DNA of 64,000 nt from Chloroflexota bacterium (GTDB lineage: Bacteria > Chloroflexota > Dehalococcoidia > Lucifugimonadales > Lucifugimonadaceae). Both the position numbers and the translations under genes were made by a program. The stretch is taken from NCBI GenBank assembly GCA_024275195.1, contig JAJRZP010000160.1:1-64000 (forward strand). Direction: 5' to 3'. The number at the start of each line of letters is the position of its first letter. The stretch's first letter is position 1. Shown piece after piece: positions 43,741 through 53,440 of this stretch. Below the pieces are notes generated by a model that saw only the letters and a program-made list of their open reading frames with translations, was not told the origin of the DNA and did no database searches.

Positions 43741-44718
43741 TTATGAGCCTACGAGCGATGCGATTCTACCCAGTATCCCTTTCCGCCTCGGATGAAGGTT
43801 GGCTGCGATGAAATCTACGGTTGTTGGATTGCCGGTGAGTAGAAGGCCACCCCATTTTCGCAGTCGGCCATAGGTGGCAGAATCATTGGAGTAGTTGTCA
43901 CTCCATCCGTGAAACTCGCCGAAATTGCGAGTTGAGTCGAGCGCCAGCACCTTGCCACCTGCTTCCCTGACTAGAAGCACTGCGGCCGCGAAATCCCAGA
44001 TTCGGGCAAATCCAGTGATAGCGAACTGCATAGTGCCGTTCGCCACAAGAAACTGCTCATAACAGGCACTCCCTAAAATCCTGATCTCACCGAAATGCCC
44101 GTTGAGCGGTTTCCCGACTTTGAACATTCGACTTAGCCAGCCGGGTCGAGCCGATAGCACACCGGCGATTGGCTCACCCATTTCACTCGGCTCGTGGACA
44201 TGGACACGGGCATCGCCAATCCAGCAGCCGTGCCCCTTTCTGGCGTGCATCAGAAGATATCCGTCGGCATTCGGCCACGGGATCCAGATCGCGCCTGCCG
44301 CAGGTTCTCCTCGATACATGGCCGCGACCGAAACGGCATGAATAGCCGATGAATTGACATAGTTTGTTGTGCCGTCGATCGGATCGACCACCCACAGCCA
44401 GTCAGCAGCGGCAGGTTCTTGAACCGGCGGGTCTTCTTCACCCAGCAACATGTGATCAGGGCACGTCTCAGCCATGATGTCGGCAATTAGTTGCTGGCTC
44501 TCCCGGTCTACATCGGTGACAAGATCTTTACCGGGTTTGTCGCCTTTGTTCGTTACTTCCAGATTTCCGCCAAAACGCCTTGAAACAAGTGCTCCTGCTT
44601 CTCTGGCTGCACGAATCACCGCACGTTCGATGCTTTCAAGTTCCGAGCCAGAAAACTGATCCAGCGCGCCGCCTGATGGTTGTACGGTCAATCTGATGCG
44701 ACTCCAATTCCGTATCAA
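43741..44718 (-). CDS. Inositol monophosphatase family protein
   Basis: A 325-residue magnesium-dependent phosphatase of the IMPase/FBPase fold. Metal-site motifs are LLGEEDPP (Glu), WVVDPIDGTTNYVN and WDFAAAVLLVREAGG. Members hydrolyse inositol phosphate, histidinol phosphate (HisN type), or PAP/FBP. With a his cluster lacking an obvious phosphatase at 58.7-63 kb, HisN is one possibility; inositol phosphate for an MshA-like pathway is another. It is slightly longer than usual at the N-terminus, and a later start near LDQFSGSELESIE is possible. Confidence 0.85.
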   Translation of the reverse strand: MIRNWSRIRLTVQPSGGALDQFSGSELESIERAVIRAAREAGALVSRRFGGNLEVTNKGDKPGKDLVTDVDRESQQLIADIMAETCPDHMLLGEEDPPVQEPAAADWLWVVDPIDGTTNYVNSSAIHAVSVAAMYRGEPAAGAIWIPWPNADGYLLMHARKGHGCWIGDARVHVHEPSEMGEPIAGVLSARPGWLSRMFKVGKPLNGHFGEIRILGSACYEQFLVANGTMQFAITGFARIWDFAAAVLLVREAGGKVLALDSTRNFGEFHGWSDNYSNDSATYGRLRKWGGLLLTGNPTTVDFIAANLHPRRKGILGRIASLVGS

Positions 44719-44840
44719 AAGATGCTCGTGTGATGTTGGAACGCTGTACGCGCTATCGATTCACACGCATTCGGGCTGAGAATTTATTTCTCGATCTGCC
44801 GACACTCCGGTAAGATTCTACGTGCAAGATTGGATGTGAG

Positions 44841-44864
44841 ACCGCAGGATTGGTTAACTGCGGT
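44841..44864 (+). promoter_or_regulatory. Hairpin just before the htpX ribosome binding site
   Basis: ACCGCAG and CTGCGGT form a 7-pair stem ending two bases before GAGGTGA, the Shine-Dalgarno of htpX. Its position could modulate translation, for example in response to temperature or membrane stress; that is inference. Confidence 0.3.
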
Positions 44865-44878
44865 TTGAGGTGATTACA

Positions 44879-45799
44879 TTGACTTCAACCACTACTAGAA
44901 AATTCCATAAAGATCGCGGTCTGGTCACGCGCATGTACTTCACGATGTTCATGCTCGGAATTCTTTACGCGGTTTTCGCACTCTTCCTGCTCGGAGCCGG
45001 AACCCCACTCATATTTGTCGCTCCGATCGTGGGCATCATGATCGTTGTCCAGTACTATATGTCCGACAAGTTGATCTTGATGTCTACTGGCGCGAAAGAG
45101 GTTTCTGCCGAGCAACAGCCTGAGTTACATCGGATGGTGAAGCTGTTGGCTGACCGATACGGCATGCCGATGCCCAGAGTCGCCATCATCGACACAGCGA
45201 TTCCCAACGCGTTTGCCACAGGTCGAAATCCGAAGAATGCCCTGGTAGCGGTGACGACAGGCATCCAGCAACGACTGAGTGAACGTGAGCTTCAGGCAGT
45301 GATCGGCCATGAGCTTGCGCACGTAGCCAACCGTGATATGCGTGTTCTGGCGATTGCCAATTTCCTGGTCACCCTCACCAGCTTCTTGATGACGATGCTG
45401 TTCTGGAACATGCTCTTTGGAGGCATGGGAGGCCGGAGAAGCAACAATGGTGGCGGGATGATGATGGTCTACCTTGTCACGATCATCGTGTACTTCATCG
45501 GCCAACTGCTTGTCCTCGCTCTTACTCGATACCGGGAATATGGTGCCGATCATACGGGTGCTGAAATTTCGGGCGATCCGGGTGCGCTTGCCGACGCACT
45601 TGAAAAAATTAGCGGTACGGTTGCCGGTATTCCAGATAAGGATCTTCGGAAACTGCAGACCGCTAACGCATTCTTGATAATTCCAGCAGCGTTGAAAGGT
45701 CAAGGATCGATGAACCTTTTCTCGACCCACCCACCCCTGCAAGAACGTGTCAAACGGCTACGCGAGCTTGAGGCGCGCATGCGCTACGGACTTCGTTAG
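44879..45799 (+). CDS. htpX: Membrane zinc protease HtpX
   Basis: A 306-residue M48 metalloprotease for quality control of membrane proteins. The track starts at GTG 44870, but that codon lies inside the Shine-Dalgarno GAGGTGA; the TTG at 44879 has ideal spacing. Two TM helices (about 20-58) precede the catalytic HELAHVANRD, with two further hydrophobic segments and the third zinc Glu in REYGADHTGAE. The C-terminus has FSTHPPLQERV. A PspAB-like gene follows two bases after the stop, a pairing also known in actinobacteria. Confidence 0.92.
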   Translation: MTSTTTRKFHKDRGLVTRMYFTMFMLGILYAVFALFLLGAGTPLIFVAPIVGIMIVVQYYMSDKLILMSTGAKEVSAEQQPELHRMVKLLADRYGMPMPRVAIIDTAIPNAFATGRNPKNALVAVTTGIQQRLSERELQAVIGHELAHVANRDMRVLAIANFLVTLTSFLMTMLFWNMLFGGMGGRRSNNGGGMMMVYLVTIIVYFIGQLLVLALTRYREYGADHTGAEISGDPGALADALEKISGTVAGIPDKDLRKLQTANAFLIIPAALKGQGSMNLFSTHPPLQERVKRLRELEARMRYGLR

Positions 45800-45801
45800 A
45801 T

Positions 45802-46398
45802 ATGGGGATATTCGGCGGAAGTAAAACTCCAAAAAACGACTGGTCGGCGATGTCGACCGTGATCAAGGCTGAGGCGAAACTTCAGGCCCTTGGCGAAATT
45901 ACTCCGGCACGACGCGCGGGCGTCATCTACAGGAATGATGACGAGAACGGGTTCCTGAAAGACATCGACCGGGAACTTAATACGATTCTGTACGTCGGTC
46001 AGGGCGCAACAAAAACTGCATTTGAGATTGAGGACGACGATCGCGGAATGCGGTGGATTGTTCTCGAAGATGGCAACTTCAACGACCTCGTATCCAGCGT
46101 ATACACAGTCGGCAACGCGATTAGTGCGAACGACGCCTCGGAAAATCTACTGGCTGCAGTATTCGAACTCTATTTCACTGGAACTGTGGAAGACAACACG
46201 TATCGCTCGGGGCTTCGGACCTACTGGATATACCGGTATGACCGAAAGACGTTCTATCCGTTCGTACCGACTGGGGAGAGCGAGGGTGAAAGAGACCGGC
46301 CAACTGAAGCCCGGATGGGGCATGACCTGCGCAAGCATGGTCTGGCAGTTGAGAAGTCGCTAACCGAGTGGATGGGGCTCTGGGGCATCCCGTTCTAG
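45802..46398 (+). CDS. PspAB-like (PspA-associated) protein
   Basis: A 198-residue soluble protein. The start GIFGGSKTPKNDWSAMSTV and internal KTAFEIEDDDRGMRWIVLED, FNDLVSSVYTVGNAI and TYWIYRYDRKTFYPFVP resemble the PspAB family, associated with PspA-type envelope stress systems and often encoded beside htpX. Recognition is from memory of the family pattern and the neighbourhood; no PspA gene is in the window. It begins two bases after htpX, so co-translation is likely. Confidence 0.6.
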   Translation: MGIFGGSKTPKNDWSAMSTVIKAEAKLQALGEITPARRAGVIYRNDDENGFLKDIDRELNTILYVGQGATKTAFEIEDDDRGMRWIVLEDGNFNDLVSSVYTVGNAISANDASENLLAAVFELYFTGTVEDNTYRSGLRTYWIYRYDRKTFYPFVPTGESEGERDRPTEARMGHDLRKHGLAVEKSLTEWMGLWGIPF

Positions 46399-46472
46399 TG
46401 TCGGTTTCCGGTTTCACAGATGTCTGAAAATGCCCTCCACCACAGAGCCGTCGATCGATGAAGTGATGCTGG

Positions 46473-47084
46473 ATGAGTAGTCTCGTTCGTGTTGGCTTGC
46501 TTGTGCGTTCCGGTGAGAACCCGCAACCCTATGGAGATGCCGTCGCGCACGGGGACGGTGAGGCGGTTGTGCTTACGGCTGCTGGGAACCTCCCCGACAA
46601 TGTTGGCGGATTGTTGATCGCAGGTGAAGGTGCGTATGAATCTTCCGAGACAGTCCCCGGGGCACTCATACAAGCAATAGAAGGCGGCTTTCCTGTACTT
46701 GGCATCGGGTGGGGTATGCATACCCTCAACATCGCCCTCGGGGGGCAGCCTCCGATAAGACTGGAAGGGCACGGCGATCCGTTCGAAAAGCCGGTCAAGC
46801 ACCCGGTGTTTATGGCTCCGGGTGGAAAAGTTGGCTACACAATCGGGGGATCTGGATGGGTGACAGTTCCTTCGGCCCACACTCATGGCTTGCTCCCCGC
46901 TCAAGTAGCCGACGGGCTTCTCTCATCGGTATATGCGGAGGATCGGGTCGTGGAAGCTATCGAGAAACCCGGTCGCGAATGGTTGATCGGCATTCAATGG
47001 CCCGCCCATCTACCTGCCCTTACCCCGAAAGGTTTCGACAGCCTGCTGCTCGCCCTCGTCGAACGTAGCGAGCAACAACACTGA
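46473..47084 (+). CDS. Class I glutamine amidotransferase-like protein (C26 type) lacking catalytic residues
   Basis: A 203-residue protein with the fold pattern of gamma-glutamyl-GABA hydrolase (PuuD, peptidase C26): GGLLIAGEGAYE, FPVLGIGWGMHTLNIALGG, SAHTHGL and EWLIGIQWPAHL. In active members the nucleophile elbow is GICxGMQ; here the Cys is Gly79. The terminal QWHPE is QWPAH, so the triad His and Glu are also changed. It is thus probably a non-catalytic relative, binding a ligand or regulating a partner. It follows the PspAB-like gene by 74 bases. Confidence 0.65.
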   Translation: MSSLVRVGLLVRSGENPQPYGDAVAHGDGEAVVLTAAGNLPDNVGGLLIAGEGAYESSETVPGALIQAIEGGFPVLGIGWGMHTLNIALGGQPPIRLEGHGDPFEKPVKHPVFMAPGGKVGYTIGGSGWVTVPSAHTHGLLPAQVADGLLSSVYAEDRVVEAIEKPGREWLIGIQWPAHLPALTPKGFDSLLLALVERSEQQH

Positions 47085-47104
47085 AAATAAAACACTCCCG
47101 CGGG

Positions 47105-47133
47105 CATGCGCGCGCACGTTGCGCGTACGCATG
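47105..47133 (+). terminator. GC-rich hairpin upstream of gyrA
   Basis: CATGCG-CGCGCA pairs with TGCGCG-TA-CGCATG, 12 pairs with a two-base bulge and loop CGT. It lies 20 bases after the amidotransferase-like stop. It has no T-run, so it may end that transcript only weakly, or lie upstream of a gyrA promoter. Confidence 0.4.
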
Positions 47134-47223
47134 GGAAAGCGTAGTGTTGAAGCATTAAATTCCGTACTGCGCTTATGTTTGGCGCGTACTGGGCTGAACT
47201 CACACCCGTAGCCGGAGATATTT

Positions 47224-49830
47224 ATGGTCAATAGCGACCTCGGCAGCATCAGGCTAATTGGCATTGAAGATGAGATGAAGGCGTCCTACCTCGACTACGC
47301 GATGAGCGTCATCGTGTCGAGGGCACTGCCAGATGTTCGTGACGGCCTCAAGCCGGTTCAGCGACGAATTCTGTACGCAATGCACGATCAGGGGATGAGG
47401 CCAACGTCGTCGTATAAAAAGAGCGCTCGGCTCGTTGGTGAAGTACTCGGTAAGTATCATCCGCATGGCGACCAGTCGGTCTACGATGCTCAGGTGCGTA
47501 TGGCACAGCCATTTTCGCTCCGGTATCCGCTTGTCGACGGGCAGGGTAACTACGGCTCTGTGGATGGCGATCCAGCCGCTGCGATGCGGTACACAGAGTG
47601 TCGTCTTTCGTCGATTACCGAAATGATGCTGGGCGACATAGATCGCGATACCGTCGACTGGGGAGAAAACTTCGACCAGTCGCTGAAAGAACCAACCGTG
47701 CTGCCGGCGCGATTGCCTGCACTTCTGGTAAACGGCGCATCAGGAATCGCAGTGGGCATGGCGACAAACATCCCGCCGCACAATACGACTGAAATCTGTG
47801 ACGCCATCGTTCATCTGATTGGTCATCCGGATGCTTCTGTCGACGACCTGATGCAGTACGTCACAGGGCCCGACTTCCCAACCGGGGCGCACATCTGGGG
47901 GCAAGAGGGCATACGGAACGCCTACGTGACCGGTCGTGGACGCGTGATGGTTCAGGCCGATCACAAGGTTGAAGACATCCCGCGTCAAGAACGTAAACGT
48001 CTTGTATTCAACGAGATTCCGTTCCAGGTAAACAAGGCGAATCTCGTCGCAAAGATCGCCGACCTGATCAAGGCTCGCAAGATCGAAGGAATCAGCGAAG
48101 TCCGAGATGAGTCGGATCGTAAGGGAATGAGGATAGTCCTCGAGCTTCGACGTGGTGCTCACGTGCCGGTGGTGCTGAACAATCTGTACAAACACACGAA
48201 TCTGCGAAATTCGTTCTCAGTCAATATGATCGCCCTGGTTGATGGGACACCGCGTGTTCTTACGCTAAAGCAGTCGCTCCGCCACTACATCGATTTCCGT
48301 ATCGAAGTCGTTCGCAGGCGCGCCGAGTTCGACTTGAAGAAGGCAAAGGCACGATTGCACGTGCTGGAAGGTCTCCGAATTGCGATCGACAACCTCGACA
48401 AGGTAATTGCATTGATTCGAGCCTCGGCTGATGTCGAAGAGGCACGTTCTGGCTTGATGGCCGCGTTCGATCTGTCGGAGATTCAGGCCCAGGCCATTCT
48501 CGACATGCAGCTACGCCGTCTGGCGGCTCTTGAGCGTGAGAAGATCGAGAACGAGTACAACGATCTCACGACTCTTGTCGCTGAACTTGAGGAGCTACTG
48601 AGCGACAGCGCCATGGTACTGGCTGTCGTCCGAAAAGAAACCCACGAGCTTAAACGCAAGTACGGCGATGAGCGCCGTACTGAAGTTCATCCCGAAGAAC
48701 TTGGCGAATGGCGTCGTGAGGATACCGAACCGCACGATGATGTCGTTATCACTCTCAGTCGCAATGGCTATGTGAAACGAGTCAAGCTCGATACTTACAA
48801 GAAACAACACCGCGGTGGAAAGGGCGTGCGCGGTCAGAGAATGACCAAGGAAGACGACGTTACCCCACATCTACAGATCGCCGATACACACGACTATCTG
48901 TTGTTCTTCACAGATCGTGGTCGAGTATTTTCGTCACGCGTTTTTGAACTCCCCGCAGATCAGTCAAGAAACTCTCGTGGCACTCCGGTACAAAACCTCG
49001 GGTTCAACATGGAGCCGAGAGAGGAAGTTCACGCGGTCGTGGCGGTATCCAGCTATCTCGAAGATACCTATCTGGTGATGGCAACGAAACAGGGCCAGGT
49101 AAAACGGATGCATTTACCGTTGTTGCGGAACATGAATCGCAGTGGTCTTCGATGTTTCAACCTTAAAGGTGATGATGCCCTAATTGGTGCCGTACTCGCG
49201 AACGAAGATGAGGATGTGATCCTTGTTTCGAAAGAAGGCATGTCCATCAGGTTCAAGTCTTCTGAGGTTCGCGCACGCCAGCGTGCCGCTGGTGGGATGA
49301 AGGGTATGAACGTTCAGAACAAGGACGAGATTGTCTCAATGAACGTTGTCGACGATGAAGGCTATCTTCTCATCGTTAGCCAGAAGGGCTATGGAAAACT
49401 TTCACTCCTGCGGCACTACACCCAGCAGCGTCGGGGTGGCAAGGGCCTGATTACTCTCAAAGTTACGACGAAGACGGGTAAAGTTGCGGACTCCGCTGTA
49501 GTAAGTGAGGAAATCAGAACCGACTCGACGGGCATGTTAGTTCTTGTAAGTGAGAAAGCACAGGTTATTCGCACCAACCTCGGCGAAATTCGTTCGACAG
49601 GTCGAATAGCTCAAGGTGTGAAAATTCAGATGCCGGAGGCAGGAGATAAAATCTCTGCAATCAGGGTGATCGACGAACGTCGAGAAGCTGCTGCGGAGAT
49701 CGATCCAACCATCCTTGAGAATGGCAACGGAGTCAGTGATTCTGACTCAGATTCAGAAGTTGAGAATGCAGTTCCGGTTGGAACCGACGAAGAGGCAAGC
49801 GACGAGTCAACGGATTCGTCTGAAGACTAA
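47224..49830 (+). CDS. gyrA: DNA gyrase subunit A
   Basis: An 868-residue type II topoisomerase subunit that breaks and rejoins DNA for negative supercoiling. The catalytic Tyr is in [11 protein letters not shown] (about Y123), and the winged-helix start is [21 protein letters not shown]. The C-terminal pinwheel has the GyrA box QQRRGGKG and a related QHRGGKG in an earlier blade, identifying gyrase rather than ParC. It ends in an acidic Asp/Glu/Ser tail. In the quinolone-binding stretch it reads GDQSVYD, with Gln at the position of E. coli Ser83. gyrB is not in the window. GGAGA precedes the ATG. Confidence 0.96.
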   Translation: MVNSDLGSIRLIGIEDEMKASYLDYAMSVIVSRALPDVRDGLKPVQRRILYAMHDQGMRPTSSYKKSARLVGEVLGKYHPHGDQSVYDAQVRMAQPFSLRYPLVDGQGNYGSVDGDPAAAMRYTECRLSSITEMMLGDIDRDTVDWGENFDQSLKEPTVLPARLPALLVNGASGIAVGMATNIPPHNTTEICDAIVHLIGHPDASVDDLMQYVTGPDFPTGAHIWGQEGIRNAYVTGRGRVMVQADHKVEDIPRQERKRLVFNEIPFQVNKANLVAKIADLIKARKIEGISEVRDESDRKGMRIVLELRRGAHVPVVLNNLYKHTNLRNSFSVNMIALVDGTPRVLTLKQSLRHYIDFRIEVVRRRAEFDLKKAKARLHVLEGLRIAIDNLDKVIALIRASADVEEARSGLMAAFDLSEIQAQAILDMQLRRLAALEREKIENEYNDLTTLVAELEELLSDSAMVLAVVRKETHELKRKYGDERRTEVHPEELGEWRREDTEPHDDVVITLSRNGYVKRVKLDTYKKQHRGGKGVRGQRMTKEDDVTPHLQIADTHDYLLFFTDRGRVFSSRVFELPADQSRNSRGTPVQNLGFNMEPREEVHAVVAVSSYLEDTYLVMATKQGQVKRMHLPLLRNMNRSGLRCFNLKGDDALIGAVLANEDEDVILVSKEGMSIRFKSSEVRARQRAAGGMKGMNVQNKDEIVSMNVVDDEGYLLIVSQKGYGKLSLLRHYTQQRRGGKGLITLKVTTKTGKVADSAVVSEEIRTDSTGMLVLVSEKAQVIRTNLGEIRSTGRIAQGVKIQMPEAGDKISAIRVIDERREAAAEIDPTILENGNGVSDSDSDSEVENAVPVGTDEEASDESTDSSED

Positions 49831-49855
49831 CCGAAGAGTTTTGAAACGATGATCG

Positions 49856-49892
49856 ACCGGGCTGCTCTGGGCATCAGGGCAGCCCGGTTTTC
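49856..49892 (+). terminator. Intrinsic terminator of gyrA
   Basis: ACCGGGCTGC and GCAGCCCGGT form a 10-pair stem, followed by TTT-C-T, about 25 bases after the gyrA stop. Confidence 0.85.
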
Positions 49893-50006
49893 TCTTGAAG
49901 ATCACTTGAATACGAACTGCTGTCCGATAAGTCTGTAGCCATATCTCCTACGTAAAGTCCTTTGAACATACCGGCATCCACTCAGCGAATAGATCAGACT
50001 TAGCAA

Positions 50007-52223
50007 ATGCTCACTGCAATCGGTGCGTACGTCATCCGGCGCAAATATCTGGTTCTGGGTATATGGGTAGTTGTGATCCTCGCCGCGCTACCGTTTTTCA
50101 CGCGTGCAGACGAGTTTCTGAAGCCGGGTGGATTCTCGAACGAGTCGTTCCCCTCAGTCAAAGCGCGCAAAGTTTTACAGGAGCGGCTTGAGCTAACGAC
50201 ACTCACAGTGGACTTTGTGTTCAGCCACCCTGAATGGTCGCCCTTCGATCCTCGTTTTTCCAGCGCAGTTGAGACCGCTGTCGAAGGACTGACTGATTAC
50301 GATGAAATTTCTTCAGTTGTAACTCATCTCGACGATCCGACACGGGCATCGGTATTCAGCAACACTGTCCACGTTACTGCGGGACTAACTCTCGAACTCG
50401 ACGAATCACTCGATTTTCTCGAAACGATTACTGAGCAGGTCGATCCCGGGCCACTCGATCTGCTCGTGACAGGCGGGCCTGCTCTATATCGCGATATTTC
50501 ACTGGCCAGCGAACGTGATCTTCGTCGTGGTGAGACCGTCGCATTCCCAATCGCCACTCTGGTGCTGCTACTGGTTTTCGGAACACTGGTCGCAGCGATC
50601 CTTCCGGCGGCGGTAGGTGGGGGCGGGGTTTTAGTTGGAGTGGCGGTCGTATTCTTCATGTCACAGGGCATCGATATGTCGGTCTTCGCCCTGAATATCG
50701 TCAGCTTGTTGGGCATCGGCATCGGAATCGACTACTCGTTGTTTTACACATCGAGATTCCAAGAAGAGCTGCGTAATGGCAAGTCGGTCGATGACGCCGT
50801 GTTAGCGGCTCATTCCCGCGCTGGGCAGGCGATACTTTTCTCGGCTGTTACGAGCCTGATCGGACTCCTGAGCCTGGTTGCGTTCGACGTGATGATGCTG
50901 CGATCAGTCGGCATTGGTGCAGTAGCGGTGATTTTTGCCGCGCTGCTGGCTGCGCTGACCTTGATGCCCGCCATACTTGCGATTCTGGGAGAGCGGGTCA
51001 ACCGATTCCGAATCGGACCTGACTGGAGCAGACGGAAGAGTTTCTGGGTTCCGCTATCTGGTTGGGTGATGAAGCGCCCCTGGCTGGTGCTGATACCGAC
51101 TTCAACCGTATTGATTTTGCTGGCAGTGCCTGCCCTCTCGATGCGACTGGGCACTGTCGACGCGACGATCCTTCCGGACTCCCTTGAGTCTCGTCAGGGC
51201 TTTGATGTACTCCGCGAAGAGTTCGGCTTCGCAATTCGAACCGTTATTCCAGTTGCCTACATCTTCGGAGAGAACGGCGACGACGACCCGTTCTCAAGAG
51301 GGAACCTCGATCGTGCATTTGATATTGGTCGTGAGCTTGAACGACTCGATGGCGTAACGAAGGTAACGAGCATCGTTAACCTTGAACCGTCGTTTGGTCC
51401 TGAACAGTACGAGCTTCTGTACCAGAACCCGGAGTCCATCACCGATGTTGCTGCTGCCCGAATCGTCAACGAAGCAGTCCGTAACGGCGCGATTCTTTTC
51501 CTGGTTCAAAGCGACCTTCACCCGTTTTGGCCCGAAACCCGGCAACTGGTGACAGATATGCGGGCGTTGAGAGTTCCAGAGGGTGAGTTGTACGTCAACG
51601 GTGGTGCCAGCGAGATCACCGATATCGTGAACGCACTGTACGGAAAATTCCCGTACATCGTAGCGGTGGTGCTGGGCGTGACCTACCTGTCACTGATGCT
51701 GTTGTTCAGGTCGGTCATCCTGCCATTGAAGGCGGTGCTGCTAAACGTTCTTTCAATCCTTGCCAGTTACGGCGCGTTGGTGTTTGTATTCCAGGAGGGC
51801 AACTTCAGCGGTGTGTTGAATTTCGAAGCCATGGGCGTTATCGAGGCAACGTTACCAATTCTGCTATTTGCGATTATTTTCGGATTGAGCATGGACTATG
51901 AGATATTCCTGCTCTCGAGAGTTGCGGAGGCGTACGAGCGCACTGGAGACAATACCGCAAGCGTGGCAGAAGGACTGCAGCGGAGCGGACTAATTATTAC
52001 CGGTGCTGCATCGATCCTCATCGTCGTCGCCGCCAGTTTCGTACTTGCCGATGTCGTTGTCGTGAAGGCGATCGGTCTCGGGTTGGCGATCGCCGTCTTT
52101 GTCGACGTAACCCTGGTTCGAGCGCTCGTCGCGCCCGCGATCATGCGGATCGCTGGCCCGTGGAACTGGTGGCTACCCGAATGGCTCGACCGAATTCTTC
52201 CACAGGTGAAACGTGTCGAATAA
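50007..52223 (+). CDS. MMPL-family RND transporter
   Basis: A 738-residue exporter with two MMPL repeats, each an N-terminal TM helix, an extracytoplasmic loop and five TM helices. The TM4 motif with the proton-relay Asp-Tyr pair appears twice: GIGIGIDYSLFYTSRF and FGLSMDYEIFLLSR. MMPL proteins export lipids, glycolipids or hydrophobic molecules by proton antiport. It overlaps the start of a lipocalin-like lipoprotein gene by 11 bases, suggesting the two act together on a hydrophobic substrate. Confidence 0.9.
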   Translation: MLTAIGAYVIRRKYLVLGIWVVVILAALPFFTRADEFLKPGGFSNESFPSVKARKVLQERLELTTLTVDFVFSHPEWSPFDPRFSSAVETAVEGLTDYDEISSVVTHLDDPTRASVFSNTVHVTAGLTLELDESLDFLETITEQVDPGPLDLLVTGGPALYRDISLASERDLRRGETVAFPIATLVLLLVFGTLVAAILPAAVGGGGVLVGVAVVFFMSQGIDMSVFALNIVSLLGIGIGIDYSLFYTSRFQEELRNGKSVDDAVLAAHSRAGQAILFSAVTSLIGLLSLVAFDVMMLRSVGIGAVAVIFAALLAALTLMPAILAILGERVNRFRIGPDWSRRKSFWVPLSGWVMKRPWLVLIPTSTVLILLAVPALSMRLGTVDATILPDSLESRQGFDVLREEFGFAIRTVIPVAYIFGENGDDDPFSRGNLDRAFDIGRELERLDGVTKVTSIVNLEPSFGPEQYELLYQNPESITDVAAARIVNEAVRNGAILFLVQSDLHPFWPETRQLVTDMRALRVPEGELYVNGGASEITDIVNALYGKFPYIVAVVLGVTYLSLMLLFRSVILPLKAVLLNVLSILASYGALVFVFQEGNFSGVLNFEAMGVIEATLPILLFAIIFGLSMDYEIFLLSRVAEAYERTGDNTASVAEGLQRSGLIITGAASILIVVAASFVLADVVVVKAIGLGLAIAVFVDVTLVRALVAPAIMRIAGPWNWWLPEWLDRILPQVKRVE

Positions 52224-53313
52224 ACGCACCTACCTCACGCTGTTCCTGTTACCAGTTCTGTTGGTACTAACGGCCTGTGTGACCACGGCCGAACCACGCG
52301 GTGTGCCGACTGGTGCCTCTCCCGATGCAACTGCCACACCCGCACCGATCACCTTTCCGCAAGATGAGTTGGCGCATGATTCACGGATCGAGTGGTGGTA
52401 CCACAATGGCCACCTGATTTCTGAGTCAGGTCGAGAATTTGGGTTTCATTTCGTGCTTTTCAAGTCCGATGATGGTCTGGGCGAGCCAAATCTGGTAGCC
52501 CAACTAGGGATCCTCGATGTCGAAACAGGCGAGTATTACGATTTTTCTAGAGCTGAAGCTGGAATGCGGACGATCGGTGATGGACCATTGGAATTGGGGA
52601 TTGCCAACTGGGAATACCGTGTGGACGAGACCGCTGGCAGCCAGAGCTTCAAAGCGGTTACCGACAACGCGAGTCTTTCACTCCAACTTACTGCTGCTTC
52701 ACCCGTAATGCTTCACAACGGAATCGGCTGGCTGCCCACCAAGGCAGGTGCTACCTACTACTACTCGTGGCCACGGCAGGTGGCGTCCGGGGAGCTCATA
52801 CTCAACGGCGAAAAATATTCAGTCTCAGGTTCAGCATGGTTTGATCACCAGTGGGGTGACTTCTTTGTACTGGGTAAACCGGCCGGATGGCAATGGTTCG
52901 CCCTGCAACTCGCCGACGGTGGCTCGCTTATGATCTCCCAGTCACGAGGAATCGACGGCGAGATTGAGGAGACTTACGGCACATACATGGCACCGGACGG
53001 CACCGTCAGCGACATTCGGCAGGATGTTGATGGAATCGATCTGACAGTGCTTGGAGAGTGGACGAGTCCCGACAGCGGGGGAACGTATCCCTCGGGCTGG
53101 TCGCTGACGGTCGAATCACTGGGGCTTGAGCTGACGCTGGAGCCGGTGGCGGTCGATCAGGAAGTTCAGGCTGGACTACCCTCCAACTCAACCTACTGGG
53201 AAGGCAAGGCAAGAATAACCGGTTCACAGAACGGAAAACCGATCGGTGGAGACGCCTACGTTGAGCTATCCGGTTACGTAGACCCTGAACCGATCGAGTG
53301 GATGCAACGATAG
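52213..53313 (+). CDS. CrtC/AttH lipocalin-like lipoprotein
   Basis: A 366-residue exported protein. It has a lipoprotein signal (basic start, hydrophobic stretch, lipobox VLTAC near residue 22), a Thr/Ala/Pro linker, and two lipocalin-type halves of the AttH/CrtC family. Family signatures are DSRIEWWYHNGHL, FHFVLFK and SGSAWFDHQWGDF. Relatives are carotenoid hydratase CrtC and AttH, usually coded with ABC exporters. Here the partner is an MMPL exporter with an 11-base overlap. It probably binds or hydrates a hydrophobic ligand outside the membrane; no catalytic proof. Confidence 0.85.
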   Translation: MSNKRTYLTLFLLPVLLVLTACVTTAEPRGVPTGASPDATATPAPITFPQDELAHDSRIEWWYHNGHLISESGREFGFHFVLFKSDDGLGEPNLVAQLGILDVETGEYYDFSRAEAGMRTIGDGPLELGIANWEYRVDETAGSQSFKAVTDNASLSLQLTAASPVMLHNGIGWLPTKAGATYYYSWPRQVASGELILNGEKYSVSGSAWFDHQWGDFFVLGKPAGWQWFALQLADGGSLMISQSRGIDGEIEETYGTYMAPDGTVSDIRQDVDGIDLTVLGEWTSPDSGGTYPSGWSLTVESLGLELTLEPVAVDQEVQAGLPSNSTYWEGKARITGSQNGKPIGGDAYVELSGYVDPEPIEWMQR

Positions 53314-53332
53314 TAGAACAAGCCGTGGCGTC

Positions 53333-53440
53333 TATAATCTCGCCATCGGTTCGTTTGGCGGCGTGTGTCCCGGTTCGTCTCCGGGCTTGAGAGCCCAAGA
53401 ATACTCGTGGGAGTATCTTCGGGCAGGGGAGCAGTAAAGA
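53333..53440 (+). promoter_or_regulatory. Promoter -10 and structured leader with alternative stems before flavin reductase
   Basis: A perfect TATAAT (53333-53338) is followed by a structured leader. Hairpins: CGCCA/TGGCG; CCCGG (53369-53373) with CCGGG (53381-53385); GGGCT (53383-53387) with AGCCC (53392-53396); ATACTC/GAGTAT (53401-53416). The second and third exclude each other because they share GGG. GCCC (53393-53396) can also pair with GGGC (53421-53424) beside the Shine-Dalgarno. This switch-like layout suggests a riboswitch or attenuator, class unknown. Confidence 0.4.

Noticed and set aside
53417-53435. FMN riboswitch, because ATCTTCGGGCAGGGGAG resembles the start of the RFN element
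   Set aside because: The remaining conserved RFN segments are absent; the string runs straight into the start codon within a few bases. Probably chance plus a Shine-Dalgarno.
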